Of a stretch of DNA of 64,000 nt, positions 35,464 to 43,687 are shown one piece after another (position 1 is the first letter of the stretch; each line of letters begins with the position of its first letter). The notes below the pieces were generated by a model. That model did no database searches. It worked only from the letters and a program-made list of their open reading frames with translations, and had not been told where the DNA came from. Where the stretch lies: positions 7,334,501 to 7,398,500 of the forward strand of contig NZ_CP088285.1 of the NCBI RefSeq assembly GCF_011516645.4, in the 5' to 3' direction. This DNA comes from Bradyrhizobium septentrionale (GTDB lineage: Bacteria > Pseudomonadota > Alphaproteobacteria > Rhizobiales > Xanthobacteraceae). The translations under genes and the position numbers were made by a program.

Positions 35464-36795
35464 ATGGCAACGGCAACCGTTGCCACGGCTGCGCCGGCGA
35501 GCGCCGGCAAGCCGTGGTACAAGATTCTCTATGTCCAGGTCCTGATCGCGATCGTGCTCGGCGCGCTGGTCGGCGCGTTCTGGCCCGCCCTTGCCACCAA
35601 CGAGTGGATCAAGGCGCTCGGCGACGGCTTCATCAAGCTGATCAAGATGGTGATCGCGCCGATCATCTTCTGCACCGTGGTGTCGGGCATTGCCCATATC
35701 CAGGATGCCAAGAAGGTCGGCCGCATCGGCGTCAAGGCGCTGGTCTATTTCGAGGTGGTCTCGACCTTCGCGCTGGTGCTCGGCTTGCTGGTCGGCAATC
35801 TGGTGAAGCCGGGCGCGGGCTTCGGCAATGCGGCGGCGAATGCGCAGGCGGTCGCCGGTTATGCCAAGCAGGCGGAGGCGCAGAAGAGCGTCGACTTCGT
35901 GCTGCATATCATTCCGGATACCGTGGTGGGCGCATTCGCGCAGGGCGAAATCCTGCAGGTGCTGCTGTTCTCGGTGCTGTTCGGCTTCGCGCTCATGGGG
36001 CTGGGCGAGCGCGGCCACACCATCCGCTCGTTCATCGACGACGCCGCGCATGCGGTGTTCGGCGTCATCTCGATCGTGATGCGGGCGGCGCCGATCGGCG
36101 CGTTCGGCGCAATGGCCTTCACCATCGGCAAGTTCGGCACCGGCGCGATCCTCAACCTGATGGGGCTGATCGCGACGTTCTATCTGACCGCCGCGCTGTT
36201 CGTGTTCGTGGTGCTCGGCATGATCGCGCGGACCGCCGGGTTCTCGATCTTCAAGTTTCTGGCCTACATCAAGGACGAGCTGTTGATCGTGCTCGGCACC
36301 TCGTCGTCCGAAAGCGCGCTGCCGTCATTGATGGAGAAGCTCGAACGGCTCGGCTGCTCGAAGTCGGTCGTCGGCCTCGTGGTGCCCACGGGCTACTCGT
36401 TCAACCTCGACGGCACCAACATCTATATGACGCTGGCGACGCTGTTCATCGCGCAGGCGCTCGGCTTCGATCTCAGCTTCAGCCAGCAGATCACGATCCT
36501 GATCGTGGCGATGCTGACCTCGAAGGGGGCCTCCGGCATCACCGGCGCGGGCTTCATCACGCTGGCGGCGACGCTGGCGGTGGTCGATCCGCGGCTGGTG
36601 CCGGGCATGGCGATCGTGCTCGGCATCGACAAGTTCATGAGCGAGTGCCGCGCGCTGACCAATCTGTGCGGCAACGGCGTCGCCTGTGTGATCATCGCCT
36701 GGTGGGAGGGCGAGCTCGACCGCGACAAGCTCAATGCCAATCTCGCCAGACAGATCGACCCGACCGACCTGGAGACCGCGCTGACGACGGATTAA
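35464..36795 (+). CDS. dctA: C4-dicarboxylate:cation symporter, DAACS family
   Basis: A 443-residue inner-membrane carrier with eight transmembrane helices and two re-entrant loops. Family motifs are clear: the Ser-rich HP1 loop [17 protein letters not shown] (about 279-295), the Na+/substrate motif NLDGTNIYM (about 317-325), [12 protein letters not shown] (HP2, about 355-366) and [16 protein letters not shown] (about 390-405), the variant typical of DctA. It takes up succinate, fumarate and malate with protons or Na+. GAGGGGGAGTG gives a strong ribosome site. No dctBD regulator is adjacent. The convergent oxidoreductase ends 11 bases away. Confidence 0.93.
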   Translation: MATATVATAAPASAGKPWYKILYVQVLIAIVLGALVGAFWPALATNEWIKALGDGFIKLIKMVIAPIIFCTVVSGIAHIQDAKKVGRIGVKALVYFEVVSTFALVLGLLVGNLVKPGAGFGNAAANAQAVAGYAKQAEAQKSVDFVLHIIPDTVVGAFAQGEILQVLLFSVLFGFALMGLGERGHTIRSFIDDAAHAVFGVISIVMRAAPIGAFGAMAFTIGKFGTGAILNLMGLIATFYLTAALFVFVVLGMIARTAGFSIFKFLAYIKDELLIVLGTSSSESALPSLMEKLERLGCSKSVVGLVVPTGYSFNLDGTNIYMTLATLFIAQALGFDLSFSQQITILIVAMLTSKGASGITGAGFITLAATLAVVDPRLVPGMAIVLGIDKFMSECRALTNLCGNGVACVIIAWWEGELDRDKLNANLARQIDPTDLETALTTD

Positions 36796-36806
36796 TTCGT
36801 TCGGAA

Positions 36807-38039
36807 TCAGAACCGGTCCAGCCGATACGGCGAGGTATCCACGGCGGATGCCTCGCCGTTCATCGTTTCGGCGAGCACGCGCGCCGTCGCGGGGCCGAGG
36901 GTGAAGCCCTGATGGCCGTGGCCGAAATTCACCCACAGCCCGCGATGGCGCGGCGCCGGCCCCAGCACTGGCAGCATGTCGGTGGTGCAGGGGCGGGTGC
37001 CGAACCAGGGCTCGGGCTCGACGCGGCTGCCGATCTCGAGCAACTGCCGCGCCGCCGTTTCGGCGTGGCCAAGCTGGATCGGCGTGGCCGGCGCGTCCGG
37101 ACTGGTCAGCTCCGCGCCGGTGGTGATGCGGATTCCCTTCGCCATCGGCGCCATAGCGTAGCCATTCGCGGTATCGACTAGCGGCAGGTCAAGCGAGCGG
37201 CCGCCCTGGTAGTGCATGTGGTAGCCGCGCTTGCGCACCAGCGGGATCCGGTAGCCGAACTTGCGCAGCAATTGCGGTGACCACGGCCCGAGCGTGACCA
37301 CGACGTGGGCGGCATCGATCCGGCCGCTGTTCGTGTCGACCGACCAGCCGGACGCCGTCTCGGTCAATGTCTGCGCATCGCCGCGCAGCAATGTCCCGCC
37401 GAGACGCTCGAACAGTCCGGCATAGGCCGAGACCAGACCGCCGGGGTCCGACACGGTCCACGGCTCGAGCCAGTGAATGGCGCCGGGCAGGTCGTCGCGC
37501 AGCAGGGGCTCCGCCCGGGCGAGCTCGCTGCCGTCAAGCACGCGAAACTTCACGCCGAAGTCACGCTGATTCTCTTCGGCGACTGCGATCGCCTGCTCGA
37601 GCGCCGCCGGGTCGCGATGCAGCAGGCGATAGCCGGCGCGGCGGATCAGATTGTCGGCATGCGCCTCGCGGATCAGCGTGTCGTGCTCCGGTGTGGCGTA
37701 AGCGATCAGGCGCGCCCAGGCGATGGTGGCCTCGCGGTGCCGCTCGGGCGTCGAGTTCCACCAGTAGCGCAGCAGGGGACCCGCGTGCTGCGGCAGCGAC
37801 GCCAACCGATAGCGTACGTCGTTGGTGCGTCCCATCGCGATCCGGGCGAGCGTGGCGGGATCGCGCGGCATCGGATAGGGCCGCACGGCCTCGCTTTGAA
37901 TGATCCCGGCGTTGCCGTAGCTGGTTTCCCGGCCCGGTTCCTTGCGGTCGACGAGCGTGACCGCCCAGCCGCGCCGCTGCAGATGCAGCGCCGTGCTGAC
38001 GCCCACCATGCCGCCACCAAGAACGATCGCGCTTTGCAT
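36807..38039 (-). CDS. FAD-dependent oxidoreductase, DadA-like D-amino acid dehydrogenase
   Basis: A 410-residue DAO-family flavoprotein. The N-terminal dinucleotide fold is IVLGGGMVGVSTALHLQRRG (5-24) with an acidic residue after strand two (LVDRKEPGRETSYGNAG). GHGHQGFTLGPATARVLAE closes the FAD domain near the C-terminus. This pattern matches DadA-type quinone-linked dehydrogenases for D-amino acids; related sarcosine/glycine oxidases are the alternative. The first helix is followed by a substrate domain rich in Trp. It converges on dctA, and both could serve carbon use. Confidence 0.88.
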   Translation of the reverse strand: MQSAIVLGGGMVGVSTALHLQRRGWAVTLVDRKEPGRETSYGNAGIIQSEAVRPYPMPRDPATLARIAMGRTNDVRYRLASLPQHAGPLLRYWWNSTPERHREATIAWARLIAYATPEHDTLIREAHADNLIRRAGYRLLHRDPAALEQAIAVAEENQRDFGVKFRVLDGSELARAEPLLRDDLPGAIHWLEPWTVSDPGGLVSAYAGLFERLGGTLLRGDAQTLTETASGWSVDTNSGRIDAAHVVVTLGPWSPQLLRKFGYRIPLVRKRGYHMHYQGGRSLDLPLVDTANGYAMAPMAKGIRITTGAELTSPDAPATPIQLGHAETAARQLLEIGSRVEPEPWFGTRPCTTDMLPVLGPAPRHRGLWVNFGHGHQGFTLGPATARVLAETMNGEASAVDTSPYRLDRF

Positions 38040-38102
38040 TCGGATCCGTCTCCGTCAGGCTCCGTCACGCCGGCGCCTGACGAACGGTTTGCCTGTCCAA
38101 TA

Positions 38103-38130
38103 AAAACGCCCGGCGTGAACCGGGCGTTTT
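38103..38130 (-). terminator. Intrinsic terminator of rne (symmetric)
   Basis: AAAACGCCCGG (38103-38113) and CCGGGCGTTTT (38120-38130) form an 11-bp stem with a 6-base loop; T-runs are present on both strands, so it can act in either direction. It follows the rne stop by 15 bases. Confidence 0.9.
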
Positions 38131-38145
38131 GACTTCCAGGGAGCG

Positions 38146-41100
38146 CTAGTTGCCGCCGCCGCCGAAGCGGCGCGACCACCAGCCCTTGCGGGCCGGACCC
38201 TCGGCCGTAGCGGCCGGTGCCGCCTCCTGGGCAACGGCTGCAGGCTCAGGGGCGGCTTCCTCAGCTGGGCTCTGAGCCAGCGCGTGCGCTGGTGTTTCAG
38301 GCTGCGGGCTCGACGCGAAGCTGACCTTTTCGCGCACCGTCGAACGGCGCCGCTGCGCGCGGTCGCTTTCGGCGGCCGCGTCCTCGGCGGCTGCGGCAGC
38401 AGCCTCCGGCGCGGGAGCCGCAACGGCCTCGACAGGTGCAGCCTCGACAGGTGCAGCCTCGGTCGGCTGCCATTCCTGCGGCTGGGCGAACAGCTCGGGC
38501 TGCGCGAGCGCGGGAGCCGGCTCCGCGTCATGGCTATCGAAATCGGCGACCGCGTCGGCGGCCTCCGGCGCTGCGGCAGGGCTCAGCTCGTCGGCGATCG
38601 ATCCAGCGAGACCGTCATCCGGTCCGCTGCCGCGCCGGCGGCGGCCGCCACGACGTCCGCGGCGGCGCGGGCGGCGATCGCCGTTGCCGGCCTCACTTGC
38701 GGACTGGTCATCGCGGGCTGCGCCCTGCGCTTCGTCGCCTTCGTCCTCGTCACCCTCGGCGTCCTGCGCGGCAACCGCCTCGGTGCCCTCGGGCAGGACG
38801 TGCATCAGATCGCCGTCCTCGCGCGGCGGCGGAGCGCCCTCGCGCGCTTCGTTGGCACCACCGCGGCCGCGGCGCCGGCGGCGGCGCTTGCGGCGCTGAC
38901 CGTCGCCTTCGCCCTCGGCGGCAGAGGCTTCCTCGCCGGCGGTCTGCTCATCGGCAAGGCCTTCGGTCTCGTCGGTCTCGGTCTCGTATTCGAGCAGCTC
39001 TTCCTCGTCGTCGACCTCATCCGCCTGGGCCGGCGCGGCGGCGGCCTGCGCGGCCAGCAGCGCCTTGGCGGCCTCGAGCGTATGCACCTGCTCGCCGCGA
39101 TCGATGATGTAGGATTGCTGGCCGTGCACCGTGGCGTCGGCGACGATCGACAGCGAGACCCGGAAGGAGTCTTCGAGGTCGCGCAGATGGCCGCGCTTGT
39201 GGTTGAGCACGTAGAGCGCGACGTCGGTGCGGGTGCGGACCACCAGATTGTGGGTAGCGCCCTTCATCAGGATTTCCTCGATGCCGCGCAGCAGCTGCAG
39301 CGCCACCGACGAGACCGAGCGGACGTGACCGCTTCCGCCGCATTGCGGGCAGGGCTCGGTCGAGCTTTCGAGCACGCTGGCGCGGATGCGCTGGCGCGAC
39401 ATTTCCAGCAGGCCGAAATGCGAGATGCGGCCGACCTGGATCCGCGCGCGATCCTGGCGCAGGCAGTCGGACAGCTTGCGCTCGACCGCGCGGTTGTTGC
39501 GCTTCTCGTCCATGTCGATGAAGTCGATGACGATCAGGCCCGCGAGATCGCGCAGACGCAATTGACGCGCGACTTCTTCCGCCGCTTCCAGGTTGGTCTT
39601 GAGCGCGGTGTCCTCGATATGGTGCTCGCGCGTGGCGCGGCCGGAGTTGACGTCGATCGAGACCAGCGCCTCGGTCTGGTTGATGACGATGTAGCCGCCG
39701 GAGCGCAGTTGCACGGTTGGCGAGAACATCGCGTCGAGCTGGCTTTCGACGCCCATGCGCGAGAACAGCGGCTGGCCGTCGCGATACTGCTTCACCGCGC
39801 GCACGTTGGCCGGCATCAGCATCTTCATGAAATCGCGCGCTTCGCGGTAGCCGGCTTCGCCCGCCACCTGGATCTCGTCGATCTCCTTGTTGTAGAGGTC
39901 GCGCAGCGAGCGCTTGATCAGCGAGCCTTCCTCGTAGACCAGCGTCGGCGCCTGCGACTTCAGCGTCAGGTCGCGCACCGTTTCCCACATCCGGATCAGG
40001 TACTCGAAGTCGCGCTTGATCTCGGGTTTGCTGCGGGAGGCGCCGGCGGTGCGCAGGATGATCCCCATGCCCTCGGGCACGTCGAGATCCTGCACCACTT
40101 CCTTCAGTCGCGAGCGGTCCTGGGCGGAGGTGATCTTGCGGCTGATGCCGCCGCCGCGCGCGGTGTTGGGCATCAAGACGGCGTAACGGCCGGCGAGCGA
40201 CAGATAGGTGGTCAGCGCGGCGCCCTTGTTGCCGCGCTCTTCCTTGACGACCTGCACCAGCATCACCTGCCGGCGCTTGATCACTTCCTGGATCTTGTAC
40301 TGGCGGCGCGGGCGGAATGCGCGCTCCGGAACCTCCTCGAGCACGTCGTCGCCGCCGACGGACTCGACGACATCCTCTTCCTCGCCTTCCTCGCCGTCGT
40401 CCTCGTCGTCATCTTCGCCGGCCTCGTCGCCATGCCGGGCCTCGGACGCGGTCGCATCAGTCAACGGGGCGTATTCGGCGCCCGCGTGCTCATCCGCGGT
40501 GGCGTGAACTTCGTCCGCAGCGATATGCGGAGCGTCGTCGGCATGCGCGGCGTTCTCTTCGACCTGTTCCTGATGGGCCCGGTCAGGCTCATGATTGACC
40601 TCGACCGTCTCGACGACCTCAGGCGCGGCAGACGCAGCCGACGCTTCGACCGCCGCGACCACGGGGTCGGACTGGGTGTCGGCGGCCGGCGCCTCGCTCA
40701 CTGCCGGAGCGTGGTCGTGATCGTGCTCATGATCGTGGTCGTGGCGGTCATGATCGTGATCGTCGTGACCATGAGCATGGTGATGCTCGTGATCATGGTC
40801 GTGGTGCTCATGCTCCTCGTGATGGGCATGATCATGCGCATCATGCTCGTGATCTTCATGGGCGATCACGCCATGATCGTGATGCCCGGTATCATGGTCA
40901 TGATGCTCGGCATCGGCGTGGTGTTCGTGAGCCTCATTGGCCGGCTGCGCCTGCGCGTCGCCAGCGCCCTCGATCACCTCGCTCTGGACGCGCTCGCCAT
41001 GGCCGCGGCGACGGGCGTTGCGGTGACGCGACCGGCGGCGATGGCCGCGGTTCTCGTGCTCTTCCTCGGCCTCGCGATGAGCGCGCTCGTCGGCCTCGAT

Positions 41101-41367
41101 CAGCGCCTGACGGTCGGCGACCGGGATCTGGTAGTAGTCGGGATGGATTTCGCTGAAGGCCAGGAAGCCGTGCCGGTTGCCGCCATACTCGATGAAGGCG
41201 GCCTGAAGCGACGGCTCTACGCGCGTGACCTTGGCGAGGTAAATGTTGCCGCGCAGCTGCTTGCGCTGAGCGGTCTCGAAATCAAACTCTTCGACGCGAT
41301 TGCCACGGACCACGACGACCCGGGTCTCTTCCGGGTGGGTGGCATCGATCAACATCTTGTTGGGCAT
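38146..41367 (-). CDS. rne: Ribonuclease E with histidine-rich insert in the S1 domain
   Basis: A 1073-residue endoribonuclease, the core of the RNA degradosome. The S1 domain starts near residue 36 (GNIYLAKVTRVEPSLQAAFI), is interrupted from about 95 to 355, and resumes at KRRQVMLVQVVKEERGNKGA. The interruption contains a basic part (105-125), a His/Asp tract (146-220, with dozens of His) and an acidic part (315-345). The catalytic DNase I-like subdomain has IDFIDMDEKRNNRAVE, and the Zn-link is PCPQCGGSG. The C-terminal half is a disordered scaffold with Arg-rich RNA-binding blocks and ends in GWWSRRFGGGGN, resembling the GWW motif that binds PNPase in Caulobacter RNase E. It is preceded by a long non-coding leader and ends at a strong terminator. 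Confidence 0.95.
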   Translation of the reverse strand: MPNKMLIDATHPEETRVVVVRGNRVEEFDFETAQRKQLRGNIYLAKVTRVEPSLQAAFIEYGGNRHGFLAFSEIHPDYYQIPVADRQALIEADERAHREAEEEHENRGHRRRSRHRNARRRGHGERVQSEVIEGAGDAQAQPANEAHEHHADAEHHDHDTGHHDHGVIAHEDHEHDAHDHAHHEEHEHHDHDHEHHHAHGHDDHDHDRHDHDHEHDHDHAPAVSEAPAADTQSDPVVAAVEASAASAAPEVVETVEVNHEPDRAHQEQVEENAAHADDAPHIAADEVHATADEHAGAEYAPLTDATASEARHGDEAGEDDDEDDGEEGEEEDVVESVGGDDVLEEVPERAFRPRRQYKIQEVIKRRQVMLVQVVKEERGNKGAALTTYLSLAGRYAVLMPNTARGGGISRKITSAQDRSRLKEVVQDLDVPEGMGIILRTAGASRSKPEIKRDFEYLIRMWETVRDLTLKSQAPTLVYEEGSLIKRSLRDLYNKEIDEIQVAGEAGYREARDFMKMLMPANVRAVKQYRDGQPLFSRMGVESQLDAMFSPTVQLRSGGYIVINQTEALVSIDVNSGRATREHHIEDTALKTNLEAAEEVARQLRLRDLAGLIVIDFIDMDEKRNNRAVERKLSDCLRQDRARIQVGRISHFGLLEMSRQRIRASVLESSTEPCPQCGGSGHVRSVSSVALQLLRGIEEILMKGATHNLVVRTRTDVALYVLNHKRGHLRDLEDSFRVSLSIVADATVHGQQSYIIDRGEQVHTLEAAKALLAAQAAAAPAQADEVDDEEELLEYETETDETEGLADEQTAGEEASAAEGEGDGQRRKRRRRRRGRGGANEAREGAPPPREDGDLMHVLPEGTEAVAAQDAEGDEDEGDEAQGAARDDQSASEAGNGDRRPRRRGRRGGRRRRGSGPDDGLAGSIADELSPAAAPEAADAVADFDSHDAEPAPALAQPELFAQPQEWQPTEAAPVEAAPVEAVAAPAPEAAAAAAEDAAAESDRAQRRRSTVREKVSFASSPQPETPAHALAQSPAEEAAPEPAAVAQEAAPAATAEGPARKGWWSRRFGGGGN

Positions 41368-42072
41368 TTTGGAGCTCTTGGCGGCGGCGGGCGCGGATCA
41401 TGGCGCGCGCAAGTAGCGCCGCCCGGTGACGCGACGGTCCACCTGATTCGGGGGTGAGGGGAAGGCCAAAACGCGTCTCGCGGCGCAGCGCCGGACGGGA
41501 ACCCACCGGGATGATGCGACGGGCGAAGTTTTCACCTCGCTTCAGCGCGATCATTCGGGGGATCCTGGTCGGCAATACAGTCTGGCGCATTAAGCGTCGG
41601 CCCGTCTAAACATGTTGGCGGCGAGAAATACCGCCGTATCTTTTGCTGAAGACCCCGCCTGGCGCCGAAGCGCCTGCCGGCCATCGCATATCGAGGCCCC
41701 AAGGGACCGGATAATCGGTTATGCCGTGTCTCAAACCGTCCCTCTGGCGAGGGAGTGTGCCTGGGACCGGACGCCGCTCGGGCTCAATTCCGCCACTCCA
41801 TGTCAGCCGCGCGCGGCGCTGGCTGGGGAGGGACCGGAAAAACACGGCGGGATCTTCGATCTGGAAGGTTCCACCGCTGCACCGGGAGGCTGAACGCGAC
41901 ACAACCGGGAGTACTAGCCGTCAGCACCCCGTACATACGTGGATTGACAGCCGCGTGCAAGGGAAGCGTCACGCCGCCGCAACACTCGGTTCTTTTCGCC
42001 TGGGCGTCATTAGGGTGCGATTAACCGTCCGGTTCTAATGCGGTAAGAAGCAGTCAGGAGGCTCCGAATCGG
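41368..42072. other. 705-bp divergent intergenic region: rne leader and amidase promoter region
   Basis: No credible coding sequence is seen. The rne side (about 41368-41600) is GC-rich and able to form several hairpins, as expected for the long autoregulatory 5' leader usual for rne. A TTGACA hexamer (41944-41949) on the plus strand is a possible -35 for the amidase gene but has no good -10. Several GGGAG/CCCTC inverted repeats lie between 41740 and 41900. I cannot assign a small RNA with confidence. Confidence 0.4.
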
Positions 42073-43404
42073 GTGGCGAGCCGTGCAAATCACCTTGTTT
42101 TTCTGGGATGCGGGCTGTTGTGCGCCGCAGCATTGGTGTTTGCCGTAGCCAGCGCTCCGAGCGCCGCCGAGGGACCGCAGGGCGGCCCGGCTGCCCCGGC
42201 CGCCAGTGCTCCCGCGGCCCCGAATTTCCCGGTCGCGTCCGGTGCCAGGCTCGCCGGCGACGACAAGCAGACCCGATTCATCCTCGACCTCGACCGCAAG
42301 ATCGAGTTTCGCGCCTTTCCGCTGGCCGACCCTTACCGCGTCGTGGTCGACATCCCGCAGGTCAATTTCCAGCTCGCGGCCGGCACCGGCTCGGCGGGGC
42401 GGGGACTGGTGAAGGCATTCCGCTATGGGCTCGTGATGCCGGGCGGCTCCCGAATCGTGTTCGACTTGGCCGGGCCCGTGAAGATCGCCAATTCCTACGT
42501 GCTCGATGCCGCCAATGGCCAGCCGCCGCGGCTGGTGCTGGACTTCGAAGCGGTCGACCGCACCGCGTTCGTGCAGCCGCCTGCTCCGGAGAGCCGGCCC
42601 GAACTGAAGCCGGCGATTTCCGATGCCAACACCAGCAGCAACACCGTCACGGTTCCGCCGGTCACGACAGCGGCGCTGCCGCCGGTCGCGGTCACCGATC
42701 CCCGTCCGCTGATCGTGATCGATCCCGGTCACGGTGGCATCGATAACGGCACCCAGTCCGGCGGCGAGACGGAGAAGAACCTGGTGCTGGGCTTTGGCCT
42801 TGCCCTGCGCGACCGGATCGAGAAGTCCGGCAAGTACCGGGTGGTCATGACCCGGTCCGACGACACCTTCATTCCGCTGAATGACCGGGTGAAGATCGCC
42901 CGAACCCAGTCGGCGGCGCTGTTCGTCTCGATTCATGCCGACGCTCTCCCGCGCCGCGAGGGCGATGCCCAGGGCGCCACGATCTACACGGTGTCGGACA
43001 AGGCTTCCGACGCCGAGGCCGAGCGGCTCGCCGAGGCGGAAAACAAGGCCGACGCTATCGCCGGCGTGAACCTGACGGACGAGCCGACCGAGGTCGCCGA
43101 CATCCTGATCGACCTCGCACAGCGCGAAACCAAGACCTTCTCCAACCGCTTCGCCCGTCTCCTGATGGACGAGATGAAGACCTCGGTGCGGATGCACAAG
43201 CATCCGCTCAAGTCGGCCGGCTTCCGGGTGCTGAAGGCCCCCGACGTGCCGTCCGTGCTGGTCGAGATCGGCTACGTCTCCAACAAGGGCGACCTCGAGC
43301 ACCTGGTCTCCGAGACCTGGCGGAACAAGGCGGTTGGCGCGATGGCCCAGGCGATCGACGCGTTCTTCGCCAAACGGCTGGCAACCGCCGGACCGGCAAA
43401 GTGA
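42073..43404 (+). CDS. amiC: N-acetylmuramoyl-L-alanine amidase (AmiC-like)
   Basis: A 443-residue periplasmic enzyme that removes stem peptides from peptidoglycan during cell separation. A signal peptide (about 8-32) leads into an AMIN targeting domain (about 53-163: RFILDLDRKIEFRAFPLADP, RIVFDLAGPVKI), a Pro/Thr linker, and an Amidase_3 zinc domain (about 212-435) with DPGHGGIDNG (His220), GETEKN, SIHAD (His288) and the catalytic Glu in VLVEIGYVSN. The start is GTG 42073, with AGGAGG 11 bases upstream, a rather long spacing. It is followed by the PBP1A gene, so hydrolase and synthase may be expressed together. Confidence 0.93.
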   Translation: MASRANHLVFLGCGLLCAAALVFAVASAPSAAEGPQGGPAAPAASAPAAPNFPVASGARLAGDDKQTRFILDLDRKIEFRAFPLADPYRVVVDIPQVNFQLAAGTGSAGRGLVKAFRYGLVMPGGSRIVFDLAGPVKIANSYVLDAANGQPPRLVLDFEAVDRTAFVQPPAPESRPELKPAISDANTSSNTVTVPPVTTAALPPVAVTDPRPLIVIDPGHGGIDNGTQSGGETEKNLVLGFGLALRDRIEKSGKYRVVMTRSDDTFIPLNDRVKIARTQSAALFVSIHADALPRREGDAQGATIYTVSDKASDAEAERLAEAENKADAIAGVNLTDEPTEVADILIDLAQRETKTFSNRFARLLMDEMKTSVRMHKHPLKSAGFRVLKAPDVPSVLVEIGYVSNKGDLEHLVSETWRNKAVGAMAQAIDAFFAKRLATAGPAK

Positions 43405-43557
43405 AACTGGCCGCCTGAAAAGCCCGGTTGCGTTGCCGGGAAGCCCTAGTTTGGCCACAGCGGCGACGGTATAGACAATGGACCGCAGGCCCGCAGAATC
43501 GACGATATTGTCCGGCGGCTCTTGTATATTCGCGTGCGCAAGGCGGCTCGCTGGGCC

Positions 43558-43632
43558 AAGGCTTCGTTGTGTAAGGCCTCGTTGTTTGAGCCTTCGTTGT
43601 GCGAGGCTTTGTTGTGTGAGGCTTTCGCACTT
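43558..43632 (+). repeat. 15-bp imperfect tandem repeat, about five copies, before PBP1A
   Basis: Successive 15-base units: AAGGCTTCGTTGTGT (43558-43572), AAGGCCTCGTTGTTT, GAGCCTTCGTTGTGC, GAGGCTTTGTTGTGT (43603-43617) and a diverged fifth. The consensus is RAGGCTTCGTTGTGT. The array ends 56 bases before the PBP1A start codon and so lies in the promoter or leader. Confidence 0.75.
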
Positions 43633-43687
43633 TTGGACAGGCGCTCCCGACGACTGAGCGCCGGAGGGTAGGAACGGAACGTCGATA

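Noticed and set aside
40708..40932. CRISPR-like or tandem repeat array at the His-rich region
   Set aside because: The repeats are short runs of His and Asp codons within an open rne frame; there are no unique spacers.
38284..41457. 1057-residue plus-strand open frame with hydrophobic Val/Met/Ile stretches
   Set aside because: Antisense of rne; the hydrophobic run near 40690-40930 is simply the complement of the His/Asp codons.
41612..42024. Overlapping frames of 62-105 residues in the rne-amidase gap
   Set aside because: Several frames are open at once on both strands with no ribosome sites, as expected by chance in GC-rich DNA.
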